A DNA stretch of 64,000 bases from positions 652,501 through 716,500 of the forward strand of contig JAJOZX010001869.1 of assembly GCA_023014485.1 (NCBI GenBank), written 5' to 3'. The notes beneath the pieces are model-generated. The model did no database searches. It saw only the letters and a program-made list of their open reading frames with translations, and had not been told where the DNA came from. The position numbers were made by a program, and so were the translations under genes. This DNA is from Bathynomus jamesi. Taxonomy: Eukaryota; Arthropoda; Malacostraca; Isopoda; Cirolanidae. How positions within the stretch are numbered: the stretch's first letter is position 1; each line of letters opens with the position of its first letter. Positions 1-11,565 of the stretch are shown piece after piece.

Positions 1-1498
1 TTTGACATAATTACTGCATATATTTATTTCCACATTAATTACTTCCATTATTACATTTACTAAAAGCGAGTAAGGAAACATTCCAATCCAGAGACATTTA
101 AGAAATTCACACTTAGGTTCGAACACGTTCCCACGACTCCGTAAGGGATTTATTGACCAAGAATCTCATTAAAGGGTCTAACTTATAAGTACCTTCGCAC
201 AAATTAAAATTATCTACTTTTTCTATACACACAGATTCTATTATTTTTCTTTTGACATAATTATTACATTTATAAAGTACCTTACTTGATTCCCAATCTA
301 TAGCATGATTATTTTGGCTAGCGTGATAAAAAATGGCATTATTAGTATTACAACTTCTGAAGGCATATTTGTGTTCTTTGATACGGGTTTCAATATTTCT
401 TCAGTTTCTCCCACGTATACTAAATCACAACTTTTACAGGGAATGCTGTAGACACAGGCTTGTTCCTCTTTTGCAACGTTATTCCTAACCAATTTACTTT
501 TCACGGTAGACGAATATTTGAACGCCAAAGCAAACTTAAATTCTTTCGTCAACGGTTTTACTCTTTCTAAGCCGGCAATGTAAGGCAAACTCACATATTG
601 TTTTTGGTTAACTGAAGGTTCCCGAGGGCATAAAAAGATTTTCTGGCTTTAAAATACGCCTTTCCGATAAACCACTCAGGATATTTTAAATCCTTAAAAT
701 GTTCCAAATCTTTGAATTTTCCGGATCCAGCAAATGTGGGCTACAAATCCTGAGTGCTCTTAGAAACATGGAAGAAATAATTGAGCTTTTAACCCCTTCA
801 TCATGATATGAAAAATAATGAATGTACGAATTACAATGAGTAGGTTTTCTATAGACCGTGAAATTGGGCTTTCCGCTTTCGTTAATGACCAAAACATCTA
901 GAAAAGGTAATTGTTTGTCGTTCTCCCATTCATATTTAAATTTAATAGAGGGAACAAGATTATTTAATGACTGAAAGAAAGTGTCAAAGTTGTTCCAGTG
1001 GTCAGGCCAAAATGAGAAAATATCATCTACATAACGAAACCAAATTAGATTCCTGGGACATATTGTTTGCAACAATTCCGACTCATAATACTCCATATAT
1101 AATGTACTCAGTATTGGGGATAAAGGGGACCCCATTCCCATACCAAAACGTTGCAAATAAAATTCTTCACCGAAGGAGAAGGCATTATTGGTGACACAGA
1201 GTTTTATCAGTTCTAAAAATACAGATGTGGGCATGCCTAGTTCTACGTTACATGTTGGCAATTTTCTATCTAAAAAACTAAGTACATCATCAATGGGAAC
1301 TTTCGTAAACAAGGACTCAAAATCAAAACTTATCATTCTTCCCCGTTTTAAATCTAAGGACATAACTTTGTTAATAAAGTCACAGGAATTAGTGATGTGC
1401 GAGCCTGAAAATTTACCAACTAATGGGGATAATTTATCTGCAAGAAATTTAGATAACCTGTAACTAAAGGAACCCCTGTGTGAAATAATGGGACGGAG
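1..1498 (-). mobile_element. Penelope-like element PLE-1, truncated at both sides
   Basis: A minus-strand Penelope-like retroelement runs off the left edge of the window. Its reverse transcriptase region stops abruptly at a short TA microsatellite near 1499, so the 5' part is missing. Only coding sequence and a little 3' flank remain. PLEs insert by target-primed reverse transcription and often carry partial or inverted ends, which fits the abrupt 5' border. I saw no terminal repeat for this copy. Confidence 0.85.
113..1496 (-). pseudogene. PLE-1 reverse transcriptase plus GIY-YIG endonuclease, frameshifted
   Basis: The reading frame from 1496 down to 686 carries a Penelope-type reverse transcriptase: motif A reads FDFESLFTKVP, the motif before the active site has GMGMGSPLSP, and the catalytic motif is FRYVDDIF. 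The downstream frame (594-298) has the GIY-YIG nuclease start VYSIPCKSCDLVYVGET, including the CxxC insertion typical of PLE endonucleases. The C-terminal part continues in another frame to a stop near 113. At least two frameshifts separate these parts, and the 5' end of the enzyme is missing, so the copy is dead. Assignment to PLEs rests on the RT plus GIY-YIG order, which no other retroelement group shows. Confidence 0.88.
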
Positions 1499-1570
1499 TG
1501 GTATATATATATATATATAATAATAAACAGGAACACCAGAGAAAATACAAACATCCTTCAAGGTTTAATA

Positions 1571-1609
1571 GTACCAACGTTTCGGAATGCACTAATTCCA
1601 TCTTCAGGG
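1571..1609 (-). ncRNA. Hammerhead ribozyme-like motif in the PLE-2 5' pseudo-LTR
   Basis: On the minus strand the core reads CTGAAGA, then a stem II formed by GGAAT and ATTCC with a short loop, then GAAAC and GTTGGTAC. This matches the hammerhead consensus CUGANGA, stem II, GAAA. Hammerhead motifs in PLE pseudo-LTRs are established. Cleavage activity was not tested. Confidence 0.7.
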
Positions 1610-1611
1610 CT

Positions 1612-3140
1612 AAAACAATAAAACTTAAATCTAATAATATAATCTCAGACACGGTTTTTTCTAAATTATTTGTTTCTGGATCCAGCCCAGGCATTATGTA
1701 TGGACTCCCTAAAATACACAAACCTAATTGTCCACTTAGGCCAATTTTATCGGCTCTAGGAACTTTTAGTTATAACCTTTCAAAATTCTTGGTTCCCATA
1801 CTATCACCTATAACTTATAATTTGTATACAGCACGGGATTCTTTTTCTTTCGTTAGAGAAATTACCTCATTAAATAATAATTCTTACACAATGGCTATCT
1901 TCGATGTAAAATCTTTATTTACCAATGTGCCTGTTGCAGAAACTATTGATATATGTATTGACAATCTTTTTAATAATACTGATACTGTGCAGGGTTTTAA
2001 TAGAGGTCAAATGAAAGAACTACTGAAATTTTCCGTGGAAGACCTTATATTTATATTCAACGGTGAATATTTTAAACAGACTGAAGGTGTTCAAATGGGT
2101 CTGCCTCTTGGTCCCACCTTAGCTAACGCGTTTCTGTGTCATCATGAATTCAAATGGTTGAATGAGTTTCCTTCCAACTTTAAACCGGTTTTTTATAGAA
2201 GATATATTGATGACACTTTTCTCCTGTTTAAATCACCAGACCATATCCCTTTGTTTCGTAATTACCTTAATTCTAAGCACCCTAATATTCAATTTACTTC
2301 AGAAGTTGAATCTAATAGCTCTCTGTCCTTTTTGGACATTAAGATAATAAAAACTAATTCCTCTTTTGAAACTTCCGTTTACCGAAAGCCGACATTCACC
2401 AATCTTACTACGAACTTTTCTTCCTTTATCCCTTAGGTTTCAAACGAAATTTAATTTCGACTCTGACCAATAGAGCTTTCAATATCTGTTCAGATTACTT
2501 TAAACTACACGATGAACTAGATTTCATCCGAAAACTCCTTGCCAAGAATAATTTCCCTTCTAGACTGGTGGAGACTACAATAGGCAGAACCTTAAATAGA
2601 CTAATAAGCCCTACAACTAGAGACTTAATTAAAGTCCCCAAAGATATTCTGTATTTCACTTTGCCCTATATGGGAACCTCAAGTTTTAACATTAGAAACA
2701 AACTTTTATAATTGCTCAAGGAATTCTACCCACAACTATGTATAAAAATTATATTCACCCCGTCTAAATCGATTTACCATTTATTTAAATACAAGGATGT
2801 TATTCCTACACTTCTTAAGTCATCCATAGTTTATCAATACAAGTGTGACCACTGTATGGGGTCATATATAGGTAAAACTAAAAGACATTTAAAATCCCGT
2901 ATTTACAAATATCTCGGTAAATCGGTCCGTACAAATTTACCCCTTGGCAAACCACCTAATTCTCTCATACGTAATCACTCTCACAACAATAACCACCCAA
3001 TTTCACAGTCCAATTTCACCATTCTTGCTGCCGGAAGCTCTGACCTTAAGCTTAAAATTATGGAGTCTCTGTTTATTTATAAACTAAAACCAGACCTAAA
3101 TTCTGACGAATCATCGATAGATCTGCTATGTTTTGGTTAA
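1612..3140 (+). pseudogene. PLE-2 reverse transcriptase plus GIY-YIG endonuclease, frameshifted
   Basis: The first frame (to 2436) contains PLE RT motifs: FDVKSLFTNVPV (motif A), GVQMGLPLGPTLAN before the active site, and RRYIDDTFLLF (catalytic YIDD). A frameshift near 2430 and a TAA near 2709 separate this from the GIY-YIG part (2712-3140), whose start is YQYKCDHCMGSYIGKTK followed by a conserved RNH-type segment (SLIRNHSHNNNHP). The enzyme would copy element RNA onto a nicked target. RT and endonuclease belong to the same element by spacing and strand. Two lesions make this copy non-coding as read, although indel errors in the assembly could imitate the frameshift. Confidence 0.88.
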
Positions 3141-3340
3141 GGTACTAGTTTATTTTATTTACGTTTCAGTTTTAATGCTTTTACTTTTTATAATTTTAAC
3201 TTTTTAACTTCACATTTATTTACCTTTTAGTTTTAATGTTTTACATTTAATTAGCTACTTTTTATAATTTTTTAAGTTTATTTTAAATTGTTATTAAGCA
3301 AATTGTATTTTGTATGTGATTTGGCGTTTTATTGTTTTAG

Positions 3341-3379
3341 CCTGAAGATGGAATTAGTGCATTCCGAAACGTTGGTACT
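3341..3379 (+). ncRNA. Hammerhead ribozyme-like motif in the PLE-2 3' pseudo-LTR
   Basis: Plus-strand core CTGAAGA, stem II from GGAAT and ATTCC, then GAAACGTTGG. It is the reverse-complement partner of the motif at 1571-1609, so this element carries one ribozyme-like motif at each end, in opposite orientation. Confidence 0.72.
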
Positions 3380-3462
3380 ATTAAACCTTGAAGGATGTTT
3401 GTATTTTCTCTGGTGTTCCTGTTTATTATTAAACTGCGTTTTCCGCGCCACCGATCAATAGC

Positions 3463-3464
<2 letters not shown>

Positions 3465-3505
<41 letters not shown>

Positions 3506-3515
3506 CTTATATATT

Positions 3516-3550
<35 letters not shown>
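3465..3550. repeat. AT microsatellite
   Basis: Alternating TA runs with a short interruption near 3505. It separates PLE-2 from the next PLE structure. ORFs rich in alternating Tyr and Ile here are artefacts of the repeat. Confidence 0.95.
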
Positions 3551-3555
<5 letters not shown>

Positions 3556-3589
3556 AATAAAACCACGAAGGAAAGGAAACACAAAATGG

Positions 3590-3625
3590 TGCTCAAGCGC
3601 TTTCGTCTAATGACATCCTCAGGAA
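3590..3625 (-). ncRNA. Hammerhead ribozyme-like motif, PLE-3 left arm
   Basis: On the minus strand the core is CTGAGGA, a short stem II from GTC and GAC around ATTA, then GAAAGCGCTTGAG. It fits CUGANGA-stem-GAAA and is identical to the right-arm copy at 6790-6826. Confidence 0.65.
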
Positions 3626-3734
3626 CACTGAAGTACATAAAAGGGTAACAGCCTATATATAGGTTACAGAAAGAAAAAAAAGAAAAATAAATAACATACA
3701 TACATACATACATACACACATACATACATACAAA

Positions 3735-4620
3735 GTGTTAGGTTTTATAGCTCGAAATTTTGAGTACAAATCGCGCGATATTATAGTTCCTCTTTATAAA
3801 TCATTAGTTAGACCCCATTTGGAGTACGCGGTCCAATTTTGGAATCCGTATATGCGCAAAGATATAGACAAAATCGAAAGAGTTCAAAGACGAGCAACTA
3901 AGATGATTCCGTCTCTTAGGTCAAAGTCGTACGAGGATAGGCTTAAAGAGTTAAAATTGACTACACTCGAGACTAGGAGGTTAAGGGGTGATCTAATCCA
4001 GGTTTTCAAAATTATGAATGGGTTGATAACGTAGATAGAGATAGCTTTTTCGAAATATCTCAATATAATAGGACTAGAAATAACGGGTGTAAGTTGACAA
4101 GTAGAAGGTTCGAGACAGCAGTTGCGAAAAACATTTTTACGCATAGAATAGTAAATAGCTGGAATAGTTTGCCGGTAGAAGTAATTAGTAGCACGTCTAT
4201 AAACATGTTTAAGAATCGATTGGACGCGCATGTTGATAGAAAGGGTATAGTTTAAGGTAGTAAAATTAAGGCTTTGTGGGGATAGATCCCACAGCTCAAC
4301 ACAAGTGTTGTGGGATATAGGGAGGCAGCGTCTTGGGTTAGGAGATACTCTCTGTCCTTACACACCCCATTTAAAGAGATTCCTCTGCCGAGCGGTGCCC
4401 CCATAGTACTGTGAGGTATTGAAAAACTCATGATCTTCACTTGCCCCACAAACACCTTTAAATGGGAGACCCATAATGGGTGCACACACATTTCTACATT
4501 ACTGTACAGTCTTTACAGCCACACCTACACTTTTCCTCGTATGTGTATACACAATACACGATTACGAACACAGTTAGGTAGACCAGCCATGAGTGGATCC
4601 TAGGGTCTTTGTTGGTCTGA
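3735..4620 (+). pseudogene. CR1-like LINE 3' fragment (RT C-terminus and 3' UTR)
   Basis: The frame to about 4034 has the conserved C-terminal region of CR1-type reverse transcriptases: LYKSLVRPHLEYAVQFWNP, IERVQRRATKMIPSL and LKLTTLETRRLRGDLIQV. The catalytic core is absent, so this is a 5'-truncated insertion, as expected for LINEs. Sequence after the coding end, to about 4620, matches (in reverse) the 3' part of the minus-strand CR1 copy near 31920-32200. A frame break near 4034 ends the longest ORF. It lies inside the left arm of the PLE-3 structure. Confidence 0.8.
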
Positions 4621-4668
4621 AACATTATAACATTATAACATTATATATACATACATATCTATATATAC

Positions 4669-4765
<97 letters not shown>
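4621..4765. repeat. AT microsatellite with a short ATAC-rich lead
   Basis: Repeats of ACATACAT grade into long TA runs. A similar run at 6561-6700 occupies the mirror position in the PLE-3 right arm, so it probably belongs to the PLE end. Confidence 0.9.
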
Positions 4766-4991
4766 GCAATAAACAGAGAAGTAAAAATAAAAATTAAAAA
4801 TTAAAGGATTATCCGTGAGGCGTACAGATTTGTAAGGAATAATATCGATTTTTAGCACAAGATCAAATGGATTATAAAAATACAAATTTATATTGGAATA
4901 CTGCCCGGGTTTTAACACTCTGGCTATGGTCAGGTTTCGATATATATAAAAATAAAATGCAAATTAAAAGTTAATAAAGTAGCAGACAAGT

Positions 4992-5861
4992 TTACCAAAG
5001 ATTTAGTGTTCTACCTTTCTTATCTAAATCTGTTTGGAAGGAACTCAAAATAACAGGATCGAGTTGAAAAAGACCTTTGCTTATGTTGAAGTTATTTGAA
5101 AGTTGGATAATGGCAGACTCAATAATATTTCTATTAACAATGTTGCTAGAATGGAATAAAACTGAAGCATTATTCCAATCAATACAGTGGGCTAACTCTG
5201 ACAAATAGACAAAAAGGGCACTGGACAACTGTCCTGTTCTAACGGAATATTGATGCTGTTTTATACGTGTGTGCAAATCCTTTCCCGTCTGACCTATGTA
5301 AAAGGAATCACATTGCTTACAACCAATTTTATAGATAATGCCTGAATTATTGGTAGGGCTATTTTTTACTATGATATTTTTCACAATATTGTTATATGAA
5401 AATACTACATTAATATCCAAAAGTTTAAGTACATTAGCAATGCCTAAAAAGCCCGGGAAAAATGGAAGTACTAAAATATTTTTTGACAAAGTACGAGTGT
5501 TATTATTGACACGATAGAAAGTTCGTTTTGCCTTGTTGAGACAAGATTCCATAAACGCAGATGGATAACACAAATCACTTCCAATACCGTTGATTTTTTC
5601 CAATTCGGCATCGATGTATTCCGGACTGGCGATCCTAAGGGCGCGGAGAAACATTGATGAAAAAATGGCCTTCTTATTGGGGGTGTCATGTCCCGAGTAA
5701 AAGTGTACGTAGGACAAATTGTTTGTTGTTTTCCGATAGATACTAAACTTAAAACCTGGGCTTTCCCTATGTACACGCACATCCAAAAACGGGATTGAAT
5801 TGTCATGTTCCACTTCTAAAGTGGACTCGTACTTTGTCAAAAAATATTTTAGTACTTCCAT
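4992..5861 (-). pseudogene. PLE-3 left copy: RT C-terminus plus GIY-YIG endonuclease
   Basis: An open frame of 289 aa encodes the end of a Penelope-type RT (IPFLDVRVHRESPGFKFSIY, then YRKTTNNLSYVHFYSGHD) followed by a GIY-YIG domain (GIIYKIGCKQCDSFYIGQTG, then LHTRIKQH). The RT catalytic core is absent because the copy starts at the inverted junction near 5830-5861. The frame itself is intact to its stop, but it cannot be a functional RT. The ATG at 5861 is simply the first one after the junction and not a natural start. Confidence 0.85.
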
Positions 5862-6330
5862 TTTTCCCGGGCTTTTTAGGCATTGCTAATGTACTTAAAC
5901 TTTTGGATATTAATGTAGTATTTTCATATAACAATATTGTGAAAAATATCATAGTAAAAAATAGCCCTACCAATAATTCAGGCATTATCTATAAAATTGG
6001 TTGTAAACAATGTGATTCCTTTTACATAGGTCAGACGGGAAAGGATTTGCACACACGTATAAAACAGCATCAATATTCCGTTAGAACAGGACAGTTGTCC
6101 AGTGCCCTTTTTGTCCATTTGTCAGAGTTAGCCCACTGTATGATTGGAATAATGCTTCAGTTTTATTCCATTCTAGCAACATTGTTAATAGAAATATTCT
6201 TGAGTCTGCCATTATCCAACTTTCAAATAACTTCAACATAAGCAAAGGTCTTTTTCAACTCGATCCTGTTATTTTGAATTCCTTCCAAACAGATTTAGAT
6301 AAGAAAGGTAGAACACTAAATCTTTGTTAA
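5828..6330 (+). pseudogene. PLE-3 right copy: GIY-YIG endonuclease fragment
   Basis: This arm repeats, in the opposite direction, the endonuclease part of the 4992-5861 copy with a few substitutions. The GIY-YIG motif GIIYKIGCKQCDSFYIGQTG is present. A frame change near 6145 alters the C-terminal part. The two arms are close enough in sequence that a single inversion or template-switch event, or an assembly artefact, could have made them. Confidence 0.82.
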
Positions 6331-6560
6331 ACTTGTCTGCTACTTTATTAACTTTTAATTTGCATTTTATTTTTATATATATCGAAACCTGACCATAGGC
6401 AGAGTGTTAAAACCCGGGCAGTATTCCAATATAAATTTGTTTTTATAATCCATTTGATCTTGTGCTAAAAATCGATATTATTCCTTACAAATCTGTACGC
6501 CTCACGGATAATCCTTTAATTTTTAATTTTTAATTTTTATTTTTACTTCTCTGTTTATTG

Positions 6561-6720
<160 letters not shown>

Positions 6721-6789
6721 TATTTATTTTTCTTTTTTTTTCTTTCTGTAACCTATATATAGGCTGTTACCCTTTTATGTACTTCAGTG

Positions 6790-6826
6790 TTCCTGAGGAT
6801 GTCATTAGACGAAAGCGCTTGAGCAC
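6790..6826 (+). ncRNA. Hammerhead ribozyme-like motif, PLE-3 right arm
   Basis: Plus-strand core CTGAGGATGTCATTAGAC followed by GAAAGCGC. It is the same motif as at 3590-3625 in opposite orientation and supports both arms deriving from PLE pseudo-LTRs. Confidence 0.65.
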
Positions 6827-6899
6827 CATTTTGTGTTTCCTTTCCTTCGTGGTTTTATTCATCATAAATATTTTTCACGTGTTACTTTCGTGAAATAAT

Positions 6900-6949
<50 letters not shown>

Positions 6950-6957
6950 TATATATA

Positions 6958-7622
6958 CAGGGTGTTTCAGGAGGAAAGGTCAATACTTCGGGAGGTGATA
7001 GTATCGGTCATTGTGAGAAAAAAAGTTCATATGAACATGTGTCTAATTCTGAATGGTTACGGAGATAGAGCTGTTTGAATCTACAAATACAAAAGCATTG
7101 TTAATGTTAATCAAGAAAGAGAAACCAATTACTGTTTTTAACATTTATTGTTTAAACATTGGCATTTTGAATGGTATCAGATACAGAAATGACAAATTTG
7201 TTACAGTTTACAATACGTTTTCGAAAATCCCACCGTCAACCTCAATGCACTTTGCAAAATTGCAACTCGTGTGCGAAGATCGCGTGTTGTTCGTCGGATT
7301 TGATCTTGACGTTCCTTTATGTTGGCAGCAGCATCCAAAATGCGCGCGAGCAATTCGTCTCGTGTATCCACCTTTCTTTTGTAAACTTGACTTTTCATGC
7401 ACCTTCACAAACAATAATCTAACGGAGAAAGGTCTGGAGACCTTGGTGGCCATTGAATGGGACCACCGCGGGGGGAGGAAGAGCTGCGCACGCATCAGAT
7501 TCAAACAGCTCTATCTCCGTAACCATTCAGAATTAGAATACATGTTCATATGAACTTTTTTTCTCACAATGACCGATACTATCACCTCCCGAAGTATTGA
7601 CCTTTCCTCCTGAAACACCCTG
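6958..7622 (-). mobile_element. Non-autonomous mariner-like element with long inverted repeats
   Basis: Termini CAGGGTGTTTCAGGAGGAAA are repeated as the reverse complement at the right end. The inverted repeats extend over roughly 120 bp each side. TA dinucleotides flank both ends, which is the Tc1/mariner target, although the flanking sequence is a TA microsatellite. The inside keeps a piece of transposase on the minus strand. At 665 bp it is too short to be autonomous. Confidence 0.85.
7201..7462 (-). pseudogene. Mariner transposase C-terminal remnant
   Basis: Read on the minus strand from about 7462, the frame gives WPPRSPDLSPLDYCL, a stop, then MKSQVYKRKVDTRDELLARI. The RSPDLSPLD segment is the third catalytic region of mariner-family transposases. 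An in-frame stop sits where tryptophan is expected after it. The N-terminal helix-turn-helix and the first catalytic regions are missing, so this is a deletion derivative. Confidence 0.75.
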
Positions 7623-7757
7623 TATATATATATCTAAAAATGAACCATAAATAATTCCCATATTCCTATATTATCTTATTCTTCATGTCATTCTTGTATT
7701 CATTTATATAGTTCTTGTATCCATTTTAAGAAAAAAGTATCCATTCTAAAAATTCAT

Positions 7758-8702
7758 GTGTTATATGGTTCATGTATTTATATAATCCTGTATATTCTTA
7801 TATATTTAATTTTATATAATGCCTATACTCATATGTATATACGTGTGTGTATTCATTTTTACATAAGGACCAAAATCGCCCAACGCGAGTTTGGATAAAA
7901 TTTTTGATTTGCTTTCTACTTTGCTAAATAATTGGTGACCTGTTGTTTTTTAAAATCTCATAATCATTTTTTTAGATTTCGCTTAATAAGGAATCCTGCT
8001 TAAGCTTTGCAATGTTCATATTTTGTATACATTCTCTTTCGTTATAAAAGATGAGATCATGTCTTGGCTAAGCATTAAAATTGTACATCTTAAACCTTAA
8101 AATTTTACTCATATGCATATTTTAGTGTAAAGATGCATAGTCCGATTTCCACTTTTAGTTAACTTGGCAGATCATGATAACATCAGATCTGAAAAGTCGC
8201 AGTTTAAGATAAAAATATGGTTTCGTCTTCAAATATTTTGTTTACTCGTTCAAGCTTACCACAACTGAAAATTTACTTTATTTTCGAATATTGTGCAAAA
8301 ATAATACAGCCTTTTTAGCTTTTAATAATAATGATGTTAGCAGTTTTTGGGTATATAAAACCCAGTAAAAATCTTCCATTGTCACTCAGAAGCTAATTCA
8401 GAGGCTGAGCACTACCTGTACATTTTAGCAGTAAATCACAGTAAAAGATAGTTTTTATCTTATCCTTCGACCCTTGCTCTCTTCAGAAGAACTTAGTCAT
8501 TAAACTTTCCGGATACACTATAAGAAGAGTCGGGAATCTTCAGCATTTTTAGTAAGTCTATCAGAGTCCTCCGAGCCACTATAGAAGAACTCGGAGAGTA
8601 ATATAGAAGAAAACTACTGCAAGTCACACATCCGTTGCTGCCACCTAACTAGAACCCCCGTCGACTTCGAACCAACCCGGGCCATAGACGGAGGGGTTAA
8701 CA
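7758..8702 (+). repeat. 5' LTR
   Basis: Direct repeat of 18332-19290. It begins TGTTATATGG and ends GGGGTTAACA, giving TG...CA ends. I count roughly ten differences from the 3' LTR, about 1 percent. A likely TATA box (GTATATAAAAC) lies near 8350, followed by CATTGTCACTCAG about 28 bp later, so transcription may start near 8384. Confidence 0.9.
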
Positions 8703-8720
8703 ACTGGCGACCCTTTAACC
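8703..8720 (+). promoter_or_regulatory. Primer-binding site of the LTR retroelement
   Basis: Directly after the 5' LTR comes ACTGGCGACCCTTTAACC. TGGCGACC is a typical start for a tRNA 3'-end complement in Ty3/Gypsy elements. The primer tRNA was not identified. Confidence 0.65.
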
Positions 8721-9407
8721 AGGATCTTCACGACTGACAACTTCTGCATCCAGGATTCTTCCAGTCTTCTAGACCCTGGAACCAGAACCAACACCCAGTT
8801 GACCGGCGTGTCACGACTTCTAGTTCGTCACATCCACCCTTGAACCGGTGCGTCACGACTCCAAGTTCTCCACGCCTAGTTTTCATCCAAGAACAAGTGG
8901 CCAGCAAGACACGTCTTCAGGACACGTCTCTAAGGATTTCGTCGTAGGAATCTTGTTAAGTACAAAACTCTTTTTTAAATAATCTCTAAACATTTGAAAA
9001 GTCAGTATTATTAACAGTTAATATTTAATATTGAGCCAGAATTAACACAAAACACAGTGAACACTTCAGACACCAGTGATACATTTTTTTTATTGAAAAC
9101 AGTATTTTCACAGAATTATTGTCACAAAGTTATTGTCAGAGTTATTTTCACAGTTATTTTCACTATTATAGTTAGTATAGTATAATTTTATTTAATGTAC
9201 CAAGCATAGTACCAGGATAATCTTGTTTACATTTTTTTTATTATTATTTTGTTTGCAATCTTTTCAAATTTTCCCCGAGTTAGGCAAATTGTTGTGCATT
9301 TATTTTTTTTAGATAGTGTAGTTAGGAAAACCCCTTAAGTGATCATTCCATAAATTAAGATCGGTCAAGCAGACCTAATTAGAACACATTAATAAGTACC
9401 TTCACAT
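8721..9407 (+). other. Untranslated leader of the LTR retroelement
   Basis: No convincing ORF lies between the primer-binding site and the first gag codon. The first half is C-rich with repeated short phrases such as CGTCACGACT; the second half is AT-rich. It could carry a packaging signal, but nothing recognisable is visible. Confidence 0.6.
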
Positions 9408-9721
9408 ATGAGCGATTCAGACGGTGCGCTTTCTGACATCGAAGATTTACCTACACCCATTTTTCCACCTACCCCGTGCCCTTCAAACATACTCCCAAAC
9501 ACACAAACTTCAGATCCAGAACAAGCCAATATATCTCAGTCTCAAACCCCCGCCCCAGCATACATTAACTTAGGCAGACTAGTAAACCTTCCCCATACTG
9601 TTTTAATTTTTAAGGGGACCATAGATAATCGCTTTGTTGAACCACGCGTAAGACCTTGGATTGAATCTTTAGAGCAACATTTCTTACGCGAAAACATTAC
9701 CGATGATGATATAAAAATTAG

Positions 9722-10628
9722 CGCGTTCGGAACTTTCGCCGCCGGACTATTCGCCGCCGGACTTTTCGCCGCAGGAATTTTCGCCGCTAGGAATTTTCGC
9801 CGCAAGGAATTTTCGCCGCCGCAAAAGAATTTTAAAAAAATAAAAAATAAGTTGACGATTGGTTAGGTTAAGTCGTAATATTTTCGTTAGTTTTAACGTT
9901 TGATGGATTCATTTAAAAAATGTCTCCTAAAGATCCTAGCGTAGTTTACGTTCTATTATGTACTTTTGCAACATATCCATATTCTTTTGCCTCCATTTTC
10001 TAATATTTCTTGATGAAGTTGCAATTGATGGCATTAGATAACAACCTGCATCATCTAGGCTTGCAGAAGCATCGGCAATTAGTGATCTTGCAGATAATTG
10101 GGAGTTAGTAGCAGTCGTTTTCATACTTGCTATTGTGGCGTACACTTTAGGCTTTGATGGGTTTGCAGAATGACTATGCTCACCAAATGTTTTGCAAATT
10201 GCTATTTTAGCGTCACTTTCTAAAATTGTATGCACTCTTGCCTTGCAGTTTTTTATTTCACACTTCCAATACGATTTTATAAAACTTTGACAGTATCTGT
10301 TATTGCATGTGCAGTATCACTTTAAACCATCAAAAATGGTTTTTAAAACCCTAAGGGTTCAAAACCTTTGAAGTACATGAAATCACTTATTTAAGATAAT
10401 GAATAAATTAAAATTTCCAAGTCATCCAAACCCGACGTATTAGAGAGTTCAGAAAATTTGGTAGGCTTATATTTATATATCTATACAAATTATATATTTT
10501 GCGGCGAAAATTCTTTGCGGCGAAAATTCCTTGCGGCGAAAATTCCTACGGCGAAAAGTCCGGCGGCGAAAAGTCCGGCGGCGAAAAGTCCGGCGGCGAA
10601 AAGTCCTGCGGCGAAAATATCTAGATTG
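9722..10628 (-). mobile_element. MULE-type foldback element with minisatellite inverted repeats
   Basis: Both ends are tandem arrays of a roughly 12-bp unit (CGCCGCCGGACTTTT on the left, its complement on the right), giving inverted repeats of about 100-120 bp. The 9-bp sequence AAAAATTAG occurs at 9713-9721 and again at 10629-10637, a clean target duplication; 9 bp is the MULE hallmark. The interior carries a FLYWCH-type finger on the minus strand, the N-terminal DNA-binding domain of animal MULE transposases. No catalytic domain remains. Confidence 0.82.
9936..10277 (-). pseudogene. FLYWCH zinc-finger remnant of a MULE transposase
   Basis: The minus-strand frame reads KSYWKCEIKNCKARVHT, followed about 20 residues later by GEHSHS. 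The spacing Cys-Cys-His-His and the YW/CKAR context match FLYWCH fingers. The next 60 residues (ending in a basic IRKWRQK segment) resemble the region after the finger in MULE proteins. I see no start codon near the finger and no DDE domain, so it is a captured or deleted gene piece. Confidence 0.72.
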
Positions 10629-11565
10629 AAAAATTAGGGAAGCAAAAAGATTTATCGACCCTAAAGAAGGGAATGCTCATGACACAATCACCTACGTCCC
10701 ATCAATTAGCGAAGCTACAACATGGGACGATTTTAAACAAAACTTATTAGAATTTTTTAAAGAAATAATACTTGCACAACCCTTAGCCACGTTAGAAGCA
10801 GTCTTCCAAGCTAAATGGAAGAAAGAGGAACACGAAGATTTAAACAATTTTATTACACGTACACATAAACTTGTAGGAGAAGCCCTCCGTGCCGCAGAAA
10901 ATGCATGTGGCATAACTTTCACTTCGAAACAAAGAAATCTAATAGTAGCAACAACCATTTACCAAAACCTACCCGGAGCACCTAAAAAAAGTTTCAGGAG
11001 TTTTTAAATGTTGACAAACCTGTAAGTGTAGCCATAAACAAAACACGGGAACATTACCCCGATTTAGCAAACCAGAACTACCGAAAGAGTAGAGAAACCC
11101 CTGTACATTACATTCAGCAGCAGCAGCCACAACACCAACACCAACAACAACAACCATATAAATCGAGGCCAATGTAGGGAACACCACCCCAGAAACAAGC
11201 CCCCCAAACCCAGAATACACGCCCTCCTCCACAGTGTTTTAACTGCGATAGCTTTGGGCACATGATAAGTCAGTGCAATTATCCCTCTTATTGCTCCCAC
11301 TGTCATGAACATGGTCATCGCCGTGGCGATCGCCAAAAGTGTGCTGATAAAGCCCCTGCAGGGTATAGACCCCACTTTCAGAAACCAAACCACCCACGTT
11401 CCCAAAACGTATCCCAAAAGTCATCCAATCCCCAGAAACCAGTCCATTCCCAGCCTCAGTCGAACTACCAACCCAATAGATTACGACCACAGGGTCAACC
11501 ACACTCTTACCCCATGTACAAACCTCAGTACAACCAGCAAGGTCAACTAGTTCGGTACGTAGAAG

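Larger units (their letters stand above)
1519..3434 (+). mobile_element. Penelope-like element PLE-2 with inverted terminal segments
   Basis: A short complete-looking PLE. About 90 bp at 1519-1611 is repeated as its reverse complement at 3336-3434, and both copies contain a hammerhead-like motif. This inverted arrangement of the pseudo-LTR is known in Penelope elements. The region 3141-3335 between the coding end and the terminal repeat is AT-rich with no ORF and is probably 3' untranslated sequence. A TA microsatellite borders each side. Confidence 0.85.

Noticed and set aside
967..1463. Two plus-strand ORFs across PLE-1
   Set aside because: They are shadows of the minus-strand RT, whose catalytic motifs are clear.
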